A stretch of 64,000 bases of DNA from Gammaproteobacteria bacterium (GTDB lineage Bacteria; Pseudomonadota; Gammaproteobacteria; S012-40): contig WFPC01000054.1 in NCBI GenBank assembly GCA_015487785.1, forward strand, positions 1 to 64,000, written 5' to 3'. Below the pieces are notes generated by a model. That model was given only the letters and a program-made list of their open reading frames with translations. It had not been told where the DNA came from and did not search any database. Shown here piece after piece: positions 9,488 to 18,554 of this stretch; the stretch's first letter is position 1; each line of letters begins with the position of its first letter. The translations under genes and the position numbers were made by a program.

Positions 9488-10508
9488 CGAGGCCGGCGCT
9501 TTCGTCCAGCCCCAGCATGATGTTCATGTTCTGCACCGCCTGGCCCGCGGCTCCCTTGACCAGGTTGTCGATCACCGCCAACACCACCACGGTGTCTCCC
9601 CCCTGGGGCAGATGCACCGCCAGGCGACAGTGGTTGGCACCCTTGACGCTACGGGTCTCGGGGTGGGAGGCCATGGGCATCACGTCCACGAAGGGTTCAT
9701 CGGCATAGCGTTGTTCGAACACCGCCTGCACGTCTTCCAGTTGCATCGGCTGGCGCAGACGGGCATAGAGTGTAGCGTGGATACCCCGAATCATGGGGAT
9801 CAAATGAGGCACGAAGGTCAACTCCACCGGCTGCCCGGCGGCCTCGCTCAAGCCCTGGCGAATCTCCGGCAAATGACGATGCCCGGAGACGGCATAGGCC
9901 TGGAAGTTTTCGCTGGCCTCGCACAACAGGCTGCCCACCTTGGCCTGGCGGCCCGCACCACTCACCCCCGACTTGGCATCCACGATCAAACCCTCGGGAT
10001 GGACCAGCGCTCGCTCCAGCAGGGGCAGCAGGCCAAGTTGGGTGGCGGTGGGATAGCAGCCGGGGTTGGCCACCAGGCGAGCCTGGCGTATGGCCTCACG
10101 GTTGCGCTCGGGCAAGCCGTAGACGGCCTGCTGCAGCAACTCGGGACAGGCGTGAGCCATGCCGTACCAATGCGCCCACTGATCGGCATCTCGCAGGCGG
10201 AAGTCCGCCGCCAAATCGATCACCCGCACACCGGCCGCCAGCAACTCCGGCACCTGTTGCATGGCCACCCCGTTGGGCGTGGCGAAAAACACCAGATCGC
10301 ACTGTTTGAGACTCTCGGCATCCGGCGCACTGAAGCACAGATCCACCTGCCCGCGCAGGCTGGGGAACAACTCCGCCACCGGCCGCCCCCGTTCCGCACG
10401 CGAGGTGATGGCTTGCAATTCGACCCCTGGGTGACGCGCCAGCAGGCGCAGCAGCTCCACGCCGGTATAGCCCGTCCCCCCCACCACTGCGATCTTGTTC
10501 ATTGGCAT
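9465..10508 (-). CDS. argC: N-acetyl-gamma-glutamyl-phosphate reductase
   Basis: NADPH-dependent reductase of the third step of arginine synthesis. The N-terminus shows the dinucleotide motif GGTGYTG and the catalytic cysteine is in NPGCYPTAT. The length of about 347 aa is normal. Two ATG codons (10508 and 10502) two codons apart are both possible starts and neither has a strong ribosome site. In Pseudomonas argC also lies close to erpA. Confidence 0.96.
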   Translation of the reverse strand: MPMNKIAVVGGTGYTGVELLRLLARHPGVELQAITSRAERGRPVAELFPSLRGQVDLCFSAPDAESLKQCDLVFFATPNGVAMQQVPELLAAGVRVIDLAADFRLRDADQWAHWYGMAHACPELLQQAVYGLPERNREAIRQARLVANPGCYPTATQLGLLPLLERALVHPEGLIVDAKSGVSGAGRQAKVGSLLCEASENFQAYAVSGHRHLPEIRQGLSEAAGQPVELTFVPHLIPMIRGIHATLYARLRQPMQLEDVQAVFEQRYADEPFVDVMPMASHPETRSVKGANHCRLAVHLPQGGDTVVVLAVIDNLVKGAAGQAVQNMNIMLGLDESAGLDGLALLP

Positions 10509-10575
10509 CCAAAAAATTCAGGTGATTGGAGTGGCGATTGTATGCCTTTTGGTCGCACAGAGAAACCAGCAAGCC

Positions 10576-11457
10576 TCAGGGCTCGCCCGGCAAGAAGGCC
10601 CGCCGCAGATAAGCGATGATGTCATCGATCTGCCCATCGCTCAAAACCCATTTCCAGGCCGGCATGGCGCTGCCCGGCACACCCTCACGAATCCGCTCCC
10701 GCAACGCCTCGTCGGACAACACTGCCAAATCCCTGGCATGAGTGAAATCACGCGGGCGCGGCTCCAGGTAGGCCCCTACCCAGTGTCGCCCGCTGCCATC
10801 GGGCGCATGACAAAAAGCACAATTGGCCTGATAGAGACGCTCGCCGCGACGTTCACGGTCATCGAGCCCGGTCAGTCTGGGGGGCTGTTCATGCAAGGCA
10901 TAGACCGATGCCCCGCTGATGCTGTCCGGCGCACGATGGGAATAGCCGTTGCGCGGAAACGACAACGGCCGCGCCTGCCAGATCGCCCCTTCCTCCGTCA
11001 CCCGCGCACGGTCGTGACAACTCACACAACTGCTGAGATACAAGCGCTTGCCCGCCCGCTGAGTCTCGCTCAATTGCTCCCAAGGCGTGTCCAGAGGGAT
11101 CTCGCCCAGGGCAAAGGGATAGGCGGCACGGTAACGCTGATGATCCGGCCAGCCGTTTTCCGGTGTGTGGTAACGGGTATTGGGCCGCCGCCGCAAGATG
11201 AAATTCTCGCGCACGAAATCCACCACCGCCGCGATCTCCGTTTCGCTGAGCACGCCCCCAAAGCCCATCATGGCGGTGCCGGGCCGACCATCACGCACCG
11301 CCTTTATCATGCGCTGGCGAGTCAGCACGTCAGGGTCGGCCCGAGTGAATGCCCGGGGCGGCGGATCGAGAAAACTGGCTGCCAGGGTATCACCATCACC
11401 GGCATAACCGTGACAGAAGTAACACCGGTAGTTATAGATCCGGCGCCCTTGCTCCAA
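10576..11457 (-). CDS. Triheme c-type cytochrome segment without its own signal peptide
   Basis: Three heme-attachment sites are visible (CYFCH, CVSCH, CAFCH), each inside a cytochrome c domain with a distal methionine segment such as PGTAMMGFGG or GSAMPAWKW. The ORF has no ATG at its beginning (TTG in the track) and no signal peptide, although c-heme is attached only after export. Its frame stays open upstream through the A9 tract and the end of the preceding cytochrome ORF. A -1 shift at A9 would join them into one exported hexaheme protein. It may therefore be the second half of one gene, made by programmed slippage or split by a homopolymer error. Confidence 0.8.
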   Translation of the reverse strand: MEQGRRIYNYRCYFCHGYAGDGDTLAASFLDPPPRAFTRADPDVLTRQRMIKAVRDGRPGTAMMGFGGVLSETEIAAVVDFVRENFILRRRPNTRYHTPENGWPDHQRYRAAYPFALGEIPLDTPWEQLSETQRAGKRLYLSSCVSCHDRARVTEEGAIWQARPLSFPRNGYSHRAPDSISGASVYALHEQPPRLTGLDDRERRGERLYQANCAFCHAPDGSGRHWVGAYLEPRPRDFTHARDLAVLSDEALRERIREGVPGSAMPAWKWVLSDGQIDDIIAYLRRAFLPGEP

Positions 11458-11471
11458 ACCGGCCTTCGTCG

Positions 11472-12509
11472 CTAGGACGGGCTTTTTTTTTCCGTCTCCG
11501 CCCGAATGAACGTCTGAAACACGTATTCGGCCACGTCGGCAATCTGCTGCGCATCCAGCACCCGTTGCCAGGCCGGCATCACCGAGCCCCGCTTGCCCTG
11601 GGCGATAGCGCGAAACAGACGGGGCCGGTTGAAGCGGCTGCGGCTGTCGGCACTGGTGAAATCACGCGGACGGGGATAGTTAAAATGAGCCCGCGGCCCC
11701 CGGCCGTCACCTTTGCGGCCGTGGCAGGTGAAACAATTCTGCTGGTAGAATGCCCGTCCCCGCGCCACATCACCCTGCAAACCACCAGGCATGGGCTGGT
11801 CCATGTCCACCATCGGCGGACTCTCCTGCGACGTGGCGACAGGGGCCGAAGCCGTCGCATCGCCATCCGTTCCCAGCCCCATGAAAGCTTTGCGCACATA
11901 GTCCACCACCTGCTCGATCTCCTGGCGACTCAGGCGCGAGCGAAATGGCATCATGGCAGTGCCCGGGCGTCCATAGCTCACCGAGGTGATCATGCGCTCA
12001 CGCGACAGCTCCTCCCGCGCCTCGGGACGGGTGAAGTCACGCGGAGGCGGATTGAGTCCATTGCGTGCCCACACCGCTGTGTTGCCCCTGTCACCATGGC
12101 AGGCCGCACAATGCTTCACATAGATGGCCTTGCCGGCGGCGAGGCGCGGATCCCCGGCTGCCGGCGCGGCATTCTCGGCCGGGGCCACGAACCGGGTGCG
12201 GATAAACCGCGCCAGGGCTTGGATCTCCTCCGTACTCAGCCGACGGCCATAACCCACCATGGCGGTACCCGGCTTGCCATCGCGAATGATCCGCAGCATG
12301 TATTGTTCGGTCAAGCGGGCGGGATCGGCCCGGGTGAATGCGGTGGCCGGTGGCGACAACTGCACTCCAGCCCGGCCCCGGCCATCGCCCTCGTCTCCAT
12401 GACAGGTGCCACAGTATTTCTGATAGAGCGTCTGCACCGCAACGGCTGCGACGGCCGGGCCGGCCAGCAGCCACAGGCTGGCCAACAGGACCCAATAGCG
12501 TTTTTTCAT
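11472..12509 (-). CDS. Exported triheme c-type cytochrome
   Basis: An N-terminal signal peptide (KKRYWVLLASLWLLAGPAVA) precedes three cytochrome c domains with CGTCH, CAACH and CFTCH. Each domain ends with a PGTAM- or GSVMPAW-type heme-ligand segment. A Pro/Ser-rich linker separates domains two and three. The ORF stops shortly after an A9 run. In the -1 frame translation continues into the next triheme ORF, which has the same domain pattern. The heme order CGTCHGDEGDGRG with the PPAT..TRADP element repeats in all domains, suggesting internal duplication. ATG 12509 is preferred over the GTG four codons upstream. Confidence 0.85.
   Translation of the reverse strand: MKKRYWVLLASLWLLAGPAVAAVAVQTLYQKYCGTCHGDEGDGRGRAGVQLSPPATAFTRADPARLTEQYMLRIIRDGKPGTAMVGYGRRLSTEEIQALARFIRTRFVAPAENAAPAAGDPRLAAGKAIYVKHCAACHGDRGNTAVWARNGLNPPPRDFTRPEAREELSRERMITSVSYGRPGTAMMPFRSRLSRQEIEQVVDYVRKAFMGLGTDGDATASAPVATSQESPPMVDMDQPMPGGLQGDVARGRAFYQQNCFTCHGRKGDGRGPRAHFNYPRPRDFTSADSRSRFNRPRLFRAIAQGKRGSVMPAWQRVLDAQQIADVAEYVFQTFIRAETEKKSPS
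11482..11491 (-). other. A9 slippery tract between two cytochrome ORFs
   Basis: The minus strand reads GAAAAAAAAAGC. In the frame of the upstream cytochrome the codons are GAA AAA AAA AGC, so A_AAA_AAA is a canonical -1 slippery heptamer. GGCGGAGACGG, a Shine-Dalgarno-like element, lies a few bases upstream, as for E. coli dnaX. After a -1 shift the reading frame enters the second cytochrome ORF; without it translation stops four codons after the second AAA. Confidence 0.6.
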
Positions 12510-12671
12510 TATGTACCGCACAATAGATTTCGAAGGCGGCCCCAGAGCGGCCGCTGATTGGCTTCGTAGTGTGGCGCAAAAACAGGTTTTACGCTACCCT
12601 AAGGCCGGGTGAACCTTACCGTGCTCGACGACACGGTCAGAACCAGAACAACAATACCTTCGGAAAACAGC

Positions 12672-13523
12672 ATGCAGGTGGTAAAAACAGGTCTTCGGAA
12701 CCTCAGGCGCGCTCTGCGCTGGCCGTTGGTGGCCACGCTGGGGCTGCTCTGTGGTGCCTGGTTGCAAGCCACCCATGGCGAGGCCATCATCGGTGATCCG
12801 GTTCAGGGCGCCAATGATCCCATCCTTGGCTCCAAACACGACTTCAGCGGATTGAACCGGCGCGCTGGCGTGGTGGCCATGCCCACCGTCGCCTTCAGCG
12901 ACTACGGCAATCCCTGTGTATACTGCCATATCCCGCCGGAACAAGCCGATGTGGATGCCAGTGCCCTGGGCGCCATCGATGGTTGGAACCGTTACCAGCC
13001 CGCCACCAACGAGTTCCAGCTCTACAACAGCACCTACCTGGATTCCAAGACCCGCACACCCAGCCCCATCAGCCTGCTCTGCCTGTCCTGCCACGATGGC
13101 ACCATGGCGGTGGACATGGTGGTGTTCAAGCCGGGCAATTTCGACAATGCCGCCGACACCGCCATGCACATGCGTATCAACGGTGCCGACAACACCATTA
13201 GCTGCGGCAAATGCCACAATGGCCGGGTGGCTCACGACATTTCCATCAAGCACATCGGCCAGGATCTGCGCAACGACCATCCCATTTCCATGCGCTACGC
13301 CGGGCTGCCTCCCCATTACGCCGGTTTCCCGGATGCGCCCAAGGGCTTCGTATCCGACCCGGACTTCCGCCTGCCCCATTCCGAAAAGGGCTTCAGCAAT
13401 GGCGTGCGGCTGTATGAGGGCCGTGTGGAGTGCGCCAGTTGCCACAATGTGCATAACCCGGAAAAAGACCTGTTCCTGCGGGTCAACTCGGATCTGCTCT
13501 GTCAGACATGCCATACCAAGTAA
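12672..13523 (+). CDS. Exported pentaheme cytochrome with doubled CXXCH motifs
   Basis: Five heme sites are visible: CVYCH, CLSCH, CGKCH, CASCH and CQTCH. The last two have the doubled-CXXCH pattern (CASCHNVHNP then CQTCH). ATG 12672 gives a twin-basic N-region and hydrophobic core (LRRALRWPLVATLGLLCGAW), a signal peptide. It is divergent from the triheme cytochrome gene with about 160 bp between starts. Its 3' end overlaps the NHL lipoprotein gene by 16 bp, so the two are translated together. Pairs of a multiheme cytochrome and an NHL protein are known from metal-respiring bacteria, but the role here is inferred. Confidence 0.88.
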   Translation: MQVVKTGLRNLRRALRWPLVATLGLLCGAWLQATHGEAIIGDPVQGANDPILGSKHDFSGLNRRAGVVAMPTVAFSDYGNPCVYCHIPPEQADVDASALGAIDGWNRYQPATNEFQLYNSTYLDSKTRTPSPISLLCLSCHDGTMAVDMVVFKPGNFDNAADTAMHMRINGADNTISCGKCHNGRVAHDISIKHIGQDLRNDHPISMRYAGLPPHYAGFPDAPKGFVSDPDFRLPHSEKGFSNGVRLYEGRVECASCHNVHNPEKDLFLRVNSDLLCQTCHTK

Positions 13524-14569
13524 TCGGCCTAGCCCTGCTGGGGCTGCTGCTGGCCGGCTGCGCCGCCTCGCCCGAGCATCGCGTGCCCCCCCCCGTCTTC
13601 CCGCCACCACCGGAGGAAGCCCGGCTGATCTACGATGGCAGCCTGCGCAGTAGCAAGGACATCGAGGCCCGCGGTTTCAAGGACGTACTGCAACAGGTGG
13701 CCACCGGGGTGCAGATAGACCCCGCCGGACTGGGCAAACCCTACGGGGTCGCGGTACACAAGGGACGCATCTACGTCACTGATACCCAGCAACGGGCCAT
13801 CGTGCTGTTCGACCTGTCAGCCAGGCGTTTCCGCCTGCTGGCCAGCGAAGGCGACGGACGGGTGATCAAGCCCATGGGCATAGACATCGCCCGTAACGGT
13901 GACCTCTATGTGGCCGACATCACGGCGCGCCAGATCAAGGTCTACGATGCCGAGGGACGCTTTCTGCGCAGCATCGGTGACAAACGCCTGTTGCGGCGTC
14001 CCAGCGGCGTGGCCCTGAGTCCCGACGACCGTCGACTCTATGTGGTGGATACCGGCGGCCTGGACAGTGACGAGCATCATGTCCGGGTTTTCAATCCTGT
14101 CAGCGGCGAACTGCTGCAAACCATCGGCCGCCGTGGCACCGCCAACGGTGAATTCAACATCCCTCTGCAGGCCGATACCGCGCCCGACGGCACCCTCTAC
14201 GTGGTAGACAGCGGCAACTTCCGAGTCCAGGCCTTTACCCCCGATGGCCGTTTTGCCCGCAGTTTCGGCAGCCTGGGGCGTCGCAGCGGCCAGTTCTCCC
14301 GCCCCAAGGGCATTGCCGTGGATCCCCAGGGCAATGTCTACGTGGTGGACACCGCCTTCGGCAATTTCCAGATCTTCGACCCCGAGGGCCGCTTGCTGTT
14401 GTTCGTGGGTTACCGCGGCACCAGCGGTGGCCCGGCCCGTTACATGCTCCCCGCCGGCATCGACGTGGACGAGGCAGGTCGGGTCTACGTGGTGGACCAG
14501 TTCTTCCGCAAGGTGGACATCTTTCGCCCCGCCGGGCTCGAACCGCTACCCCATATTCCCAAGTTCTGA
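13508..14569 (+). CDS. NHL-repeat six-bladed propeller lipoprotein
   Basis: A lipoprotein signal (LLGLLLAGC) with cysteine near residue 18 is followed by a proline-rich linker and about six NHL blades. Repeating units such as KPYGVAVHKGRIYVTDT, RPSGVALSPDDRRLYVVDT and RPKGIAVDPQGNVYVVDT are clear. The start codon lies inside the 3' end of the pentaheme cytochrome gene. It is probably a membrane-bound partner or scaffold of that cytochrome. No catalytic residues can be identified. Confidence 0.88.
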   Translation: MPYQVIGLALLGLLLAGCAASPEHRVPPPVFPPPPEEARLIYDGSLRSSKDIEARGFKDVLQQVATGVQIDPAGLGKPYGVAVHKGRIYVTDTQQRAIVLFDLSARRFRLLASEGDGRVIKPMGIDIARNGDLYVADITARQIKVYDAEGRFLRSIGDKRLLRRPSGVALSPDDRRLYVVDTGGLDSDEHHVRVFNPVSGELLQTIGRRGTANGEFNIPLQADTAPDGTLYVVDSGNFRVQAFTPDGRFARSFGSLGRRSGQFSRPKGIAVDPQGNVYVVDTAFGNFQIFDPEGRLLLFVGYRGTSGGPARYMLPAGIDVDEAGRVYVVDQFFRKVDIFRPAGLEPLPHIPKF

Positions 14570-14582
14570 AACCATCCTGCTC

Positions 14583-17042
14583 TCAGGCGCGCCGCCCCAA
14601 ACGCCAACCCTGTGTCGCCAGCCACTCGTCGAAACGTTCCAAGGGCATGGGGCGCGCCACATAAAAGCCTTGGACCAGATCACAACCCAATTGCTCCAGG
14701 CGGCGATAGCTCTCCTGTGACTCCACACCCTCGGCCACCACTTCCAGACCCAACTGATGTGCCAACTCGATGGTGGAACGCACGATGACCTCGCTGTTCT
14801 CGTCCTTCAATAAGGACTGGCCGAAGGATTTGTCGATCTTGAGTTCGCTCACCGGCAACTGTTTCAGATAGGCCAGCGACGAATAGCCGGTGCCGAAGTC
14901 GTCGATGGACAAGGCGAGCCCCAGCTCACGCAACCGCTGCATGGCGCCGATGGCCTGCTCCGGCTCGTCCATCAGGGAGGTTTCGGTGATCTCCAACTTG
15001 AGTTGCACGGTGGGGCTGGCCGCATCCTCGAGCACCCGCCTGAGGCTCTCGGCGAAATCCGGATCCGCCAGGTTCAGCATGGACAAATTGATGGAAACCG
15101 GCAAGGCCTGGCCCTGCAAGTGGGCCTGGTAATCCTTCAATGCCTGACGCACCACCCATAGGGTGAGCGGTTTGATCAGACCGGTCTGTTCCGCCAGGGG
15201 CACGAATTCGTCCGGCATCAACAGGCCGTGCTTGGCATGCTGCCAGCGTACCAGGGCCTCCAGGCCAATGACCCGGTGACGCCTGAGATCCACCTTGGGC
15301 TGATAGTGCAGGCGCAACTGGCCCTTGCGAATGGCTTCCTGCAACTCGTTGCTGATCTCCAACTGCCGCAGGCTGTGGGGATCCTTGTTTTCGTTGTACA
15401 CCACCACGCCACCACCGGTGCGCTTGGCCAGATACATGGCCACATCGGCCCGCTGCATCAGTAGCGAAGCACTGGCGCCGTGTTCGGGATAGAGCGCCAC
15501 GCCCACGCTCAGGCGCGCGCTGAGAGCATGTCCTTCCACCACCACTGGCGGCTCCATGGCGGCGATGATCTTGCGCGCAATGAACACTGCCTCCTCGGCA
15601 TCGGCAAACGGCAGCAGCACGGAAAACTCGTCCCCCCCCAGGCGGGCCACGGTGTCCGATTCCCGCAGCGACGAGGTCAGGCGATGGGCAAGCTGTTGCA
15701 AGAGCTTGTCTCCCACATGATGTCCCAGGGTGTCGTTGACCTCCTTGAAACGGTCGAGATCCATCAGCAACAGGGCGAGGGGACGTTTTTCCCGTTGTGC
15801 CTCGCGCAGAGACTGCTGTAGCCGGTCGTAAAGCAGAACCCTGTTGGGCAAATCGGTCAGGGCATCGTGCAAGGCCTGGTAGCGCAACGCCGCAGTTCGC
15901 GCCTTGCGCCGGGTGATGTCGCGCACCACAGCGATATAGTAGCGAACATCGCCCAGCCACATTTCGCCGATACTGGCTTCCATGGGAAACTCTCTTCCAC
16001 CGCGCCGCCGCCCCGACATTTCGCGCGCCAGGCCCAGCACGGGCTGGAGCGGCTCCCCCTTCCCGTCCTTTCGGGGTGGGTAGATATCGGGGATGATCTC
16101 GGTGATGGACTGACCCAGCAGGGCTTGCCGGTCATGACCGAAAAGCTGCTCCACCGCCGGGTTGATCATTTCGACGATGCCGTTTTCACGAAACATCACC
16201 ACGCCGTCGATGACATGATCCATCACTGCGCGCATGCGATCTTCGCTGATGCGCAGGGCGGTCTGCATCTCGTTGAACACCCGCGCCAGCTCGCCCAATT
16301 CATCGGGCCGGGCCACCGGCAGCCGTGCCTCGCGGTCCCCTCCGGCGGCGGCCTTGATCGCCCCATGCAGGGAGGCCAGAGGCTTGAGCACCTGGATGCG
16401 CAGGGCAAACCACAGGGCCAGCGTCAACAACAGAACGAGGAAGACGCCACCGGCCAGCAGATTGAACTGCATACCCAGCAAGCGTTTTTGCAGGGTTTGC
16501 GAAGAAACCGTGAGAGTCAACACGCCGCGCAACCTGCCCGCATCGTAACCATGACACGCCAGACATTCCACCTCGGCGACAATGGGCAGGGCCACCGAAG
16601 TCAGGCCGGCACGGGCCTGCACATCATAGACGTTCTCTCCCGCCAGGGCCCGTTCGAACAGCGCCGGCGGTGGTCGGGCCGACGGCAGTTCCACCGGCTG
16701 TCGGCGGAACCGCTCCTCACCCAGGTAACGGTTGACTGCCTGCACAGTCTCCAGGTCGGTGAAGGCGGGCCGGCCGTTGCGGCGCCAGACGGCAACCTGT
16801 TCGATGCCATCTACTGCGCGCAGGCGATCCAGCCATTGCTGAGCCAAGGTGCCATTGCCATTGAGCATCAGGGTCTGCAGACTACCGAGCAGGGTCTGCG
16901 CATGCAACTCAGCCTGCTCCACCGCTTCGTCCTCGATGGCCATCGCCAGTTGACGTTCCAACCATATACCCACCAACAACACCAGCCCCAACAACACCGA
17001 CGCAATGGCCAAGGCCACACGCGCGCTCAGACTGTTGCGCAT
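14583..17042 (-). CDS. Heme-motif sensor GGDEF/EAL protein (c-di-GMP turnover)
   Basis: An 819-aa inner-membrane signalling protein. TM1 is about residues 8-28 and TM2 about 194-215. The periplasmic domain between them ends with CLACH at 160-164, a c-type heme motif, as in DUF3365/Tll0287-like sensors. HAMP (about 215-268), PAS (about 270-385), GGDEF (RLGGDEFSVL intact) and EAL (LEALVRWQ, DDFGTGYSSL, ELKIDKSF) follow. Both catalytic signatures look intact, so it could make or degrade c-di-GMP. It is convergent with the NHL gene and lies inside the cytochrome region, suggesting redox or ligand sensing linked to these carriers. Confidence 0.93.
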   Translation of the reverse strand: MRNSLSARVALAIASVLLGLVLLVGIWLERQLAMAIEDEAVEQAELHAQTLLGSLQTLMLNGNGTLAQQWLDRLRAVDGIEQVAVWRRNGRPAFTDLETVQAVNRYLGEERFRRQPVELPSARPPPALFERALAGENVYDVQARAGLTSVALPIVAEVECLACHGYDAGRLRGVLTLTVSSQTLQKRLLGMQFNLLAGGVFLVLLLTLALWFALRIQVLKPLASLHGAIKAAAGGDREARLPVARPDELGELARVFNEMQTALRISEDRMRAVMDHVIDGVVMFRENGIVEMINPAVEQLFGHDRQALLGQSITEIIPDIYPPRKDGKGEPLQPVLGLAREMSGRRRGGREFPMEASIGEMWLGDVRYYIAVVRDITRRKARTAALRYQALHDALTDLPNRVLLYDRLQQSLREAQREKRPLALLLMDLDRFKEVNDTLGHHVGDKLLQQLAHRLTSSLRESDTVARLGGDEFSVLLPFADAEEAVFIARKIIAAMEPPVVVEGHALSARLSVGVALYPEHGASASLLMQRADVAMYLAKRTGGGVVVYNENKDPHSLRQLEISNELQEAIRKGQLRLHYQPKVDLRRHRVIGLEALVRWQHAKHGLLMPDEFVPLAEQTGLIKPLTLWVVRQALKDYQAHLQGQALPVSINLSMLNLADPDFAESLRRVLEDAASPTVQLKLEITETSLMDEPEQAIGAMQRLRELGLALSIDDFGTGYSSLAYLKQLPVSELKIDKSFGQSLLKDENSEVIVRSTIELAHQLGLEVVAEGVESQESYRRLEQLGCDLVQGFYVARPMPLERFDEWLATQGWRLGRRA

Positions 17043-17117
17043 TGCTCGTCCCTGCCTTGTCGTATCACCCGTCTACCTCACACCGGCTCACAGCTTGTGA
17101 CACTATACGACGTTCTC

Positions 17118-18512
17118 TTATTTCCCTCCACCAGTCAATGATTTGACCGTACCGACGAACAGAATACGGTCGAAATGACGCGCCAGGGTCTTGCTGTAGA
17201 AGTTCCCCATGGAAACACCCTGGCTATAGGCGATTTCCTGGCCTGGCCGCACATCTGTCACCGGTGCCGCCAGCCACTGTTCCGCGGCATCATCGGCGCG
17301 CCGCACCCGGATATAGCTGTAGGCCGGTGTCTGCAAGATCTCCATGACTCGACCACGATGGGGAAGGGAGGCCTGTTGCGACCGGGGGCGGTCCTGCTGC
17401 CGGGCAAGGCGACGCTGTTCGGCCCGGGCGGCGGGCAACAGCATACCCAGGCGGCCATCGGCGCGAATGCTGGCGCGGTAAACCCGGTTGGAATAGCGCC
17501 CCGGCCCGGCACCGCCCAGCACATAGAGGACGTCGCCCACCACCAGGGTGTTGAAATTGGACAAGGGTTCGGGCAAGGAGGTGTTGTCCCGCCAAGGGCC
17601 CACGTCACCCGACGGGCCGAGACGGGCGAACTCGACACGATCGAGATATTCGCTACCCGTGATACCCCCCAGGGCATAAAGATACTCACCCCAGCTCGCC
17701 GCCGCCAGGCCATAGCGGCCCTGTTGCAGGGGCGTGGTTTCCCGCCAACGCGGCTCGTGGTCATCCAGGGGAGCGAACTCCACTGCGGCCAGACCCACGC
17801 CGTGCTCGGCATCGTGCCCGCCAAGCACGTACACGTGATCACCGTGACGTTTCACCGCATTGACGTAGCGCGGGCGGGTCAGGGTAGGCGTCGCCAGGCG
17901 CCAGGGCTCACTGCCATCACCCCCCAGCAGGGTCCACTCCACACTGTCGAGCAGGCTGCCGGCATACCCCCCCAGGGCCAGCAGGCGGTCACCATACAGA
18001 CAGACCTTGGCGCAGCGCCGGGGCAATCGCAGGGTCTGGGGCAGGGTCTCCCATTCCCCCAGTTCGCCATCGGCCTGGATCCTGGCCCGCACCACGCTGG
18101 CGAGCAGGTTTTCGCCATGCCGTCCATTGGCGCCACCGATCACATAGAGATATCCCCCATGCACCACCGCGTCGGCAAACCCCCGCGCCTCAGGCAACAG
18201 GCGGCGGGGCCGCCAGGACGACAAACGCCCATCCTGCAGAATGCGCGCCGATTCCACCGTGCGCAGATAGATGCGTCCATCCACGCCGCCGATCATGTAG
18301 ATACGACCATCGTGCACCACCGCCGCGGCACCAGCGCGCATCACCGTCATGGGTTCGAGCGCTTCCCACTCCGGCAGCCACACCGTATCTTCCACCACCG
18401 GCGCAGCGCCGTCCTCGCCGCCGCAGGAATTCAGCAACAGAACGCACAGCAGAAGCAGGCACGACGACAACGCACGGCGCAGAGCCAAAGCGCGATCGGC
18501 TGCAAAAGGCAT
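17118..18512 (-). CDS. Kelch-propeller lipoprotein with NrfJ-like C-terminal domain
   Basis: A lipoprotein signal (LLLLCVLLLNSC) is followed by a Kelch-type propeller with repeats such as GRIYMIGGVDG, GYLYVIGGANG, DHVYVLGGHDA and DVLYVLGGAGP. After about residue 370 a basic linker leads into GRVMEILQTPAYSYIRV, QWLAAP and NFYSKTLARHFDRILFVG. This resembles the small NrfJ domain found beside cytochrome c nitrite reductases and multiheme proteins. I do not know this fusion from described proteins. ATG 18512 is chosen because the signal peptide then begins properly; an in-frame TTG lies 13 codons upstream. The gene follows the propeller genes on the same strand. Confidence 0.82.
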   Translation of the reverse strand: MPFAADRALALRRALSSCLLLLCVLLLNSCGGEDGAAPVVEDTVWLPEWEALEPMTVMRAGAAAVVHDGRIYMIGGVDGRIYLRTVESARILQDGRLSSWRPRRLLPEARGFADAVVHGGYLYVIGGANGRHGENLLASVVRARIQADGELGEWETLPQTLRLPRRCAKVCLYGDRLLALGGYAGSLLDSVEWTLLGGDGSEPWRLATPTLTRPRYVNAVKRHGDHVYVLGGHDAEHGVGLAAVEFAPLDDHEPRWRETTPLQQGRYGLAAASWGEYLYALGGITGSEYLDRVEFARLGPSGDVGPWRDNTSLPEPLSNFNTLVVGDVLYVLGGAGPGRYSNRVYRASIRADGRLGMLLPAARAEQRRLARQQDRPRSQQASLPHRGRVMEILQTPAYSYIRVRRADDAAEQWLAAPVTDVRPGQEIAYSQGVSMGNFYSKTLARHFDRILFVGTVKSLTGGGK

Positions 18513-18554
18513 TTTCAGCAGCCCCGCCGAAACGAGACCATTGCAGGACAAGAA

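Noticed and set aside
9426-10619. 397-aa plus-strand ORF
   Set aside because: It is antisense to argC, which has clear motifs; GC-rich third positions leave the opposite frame open.
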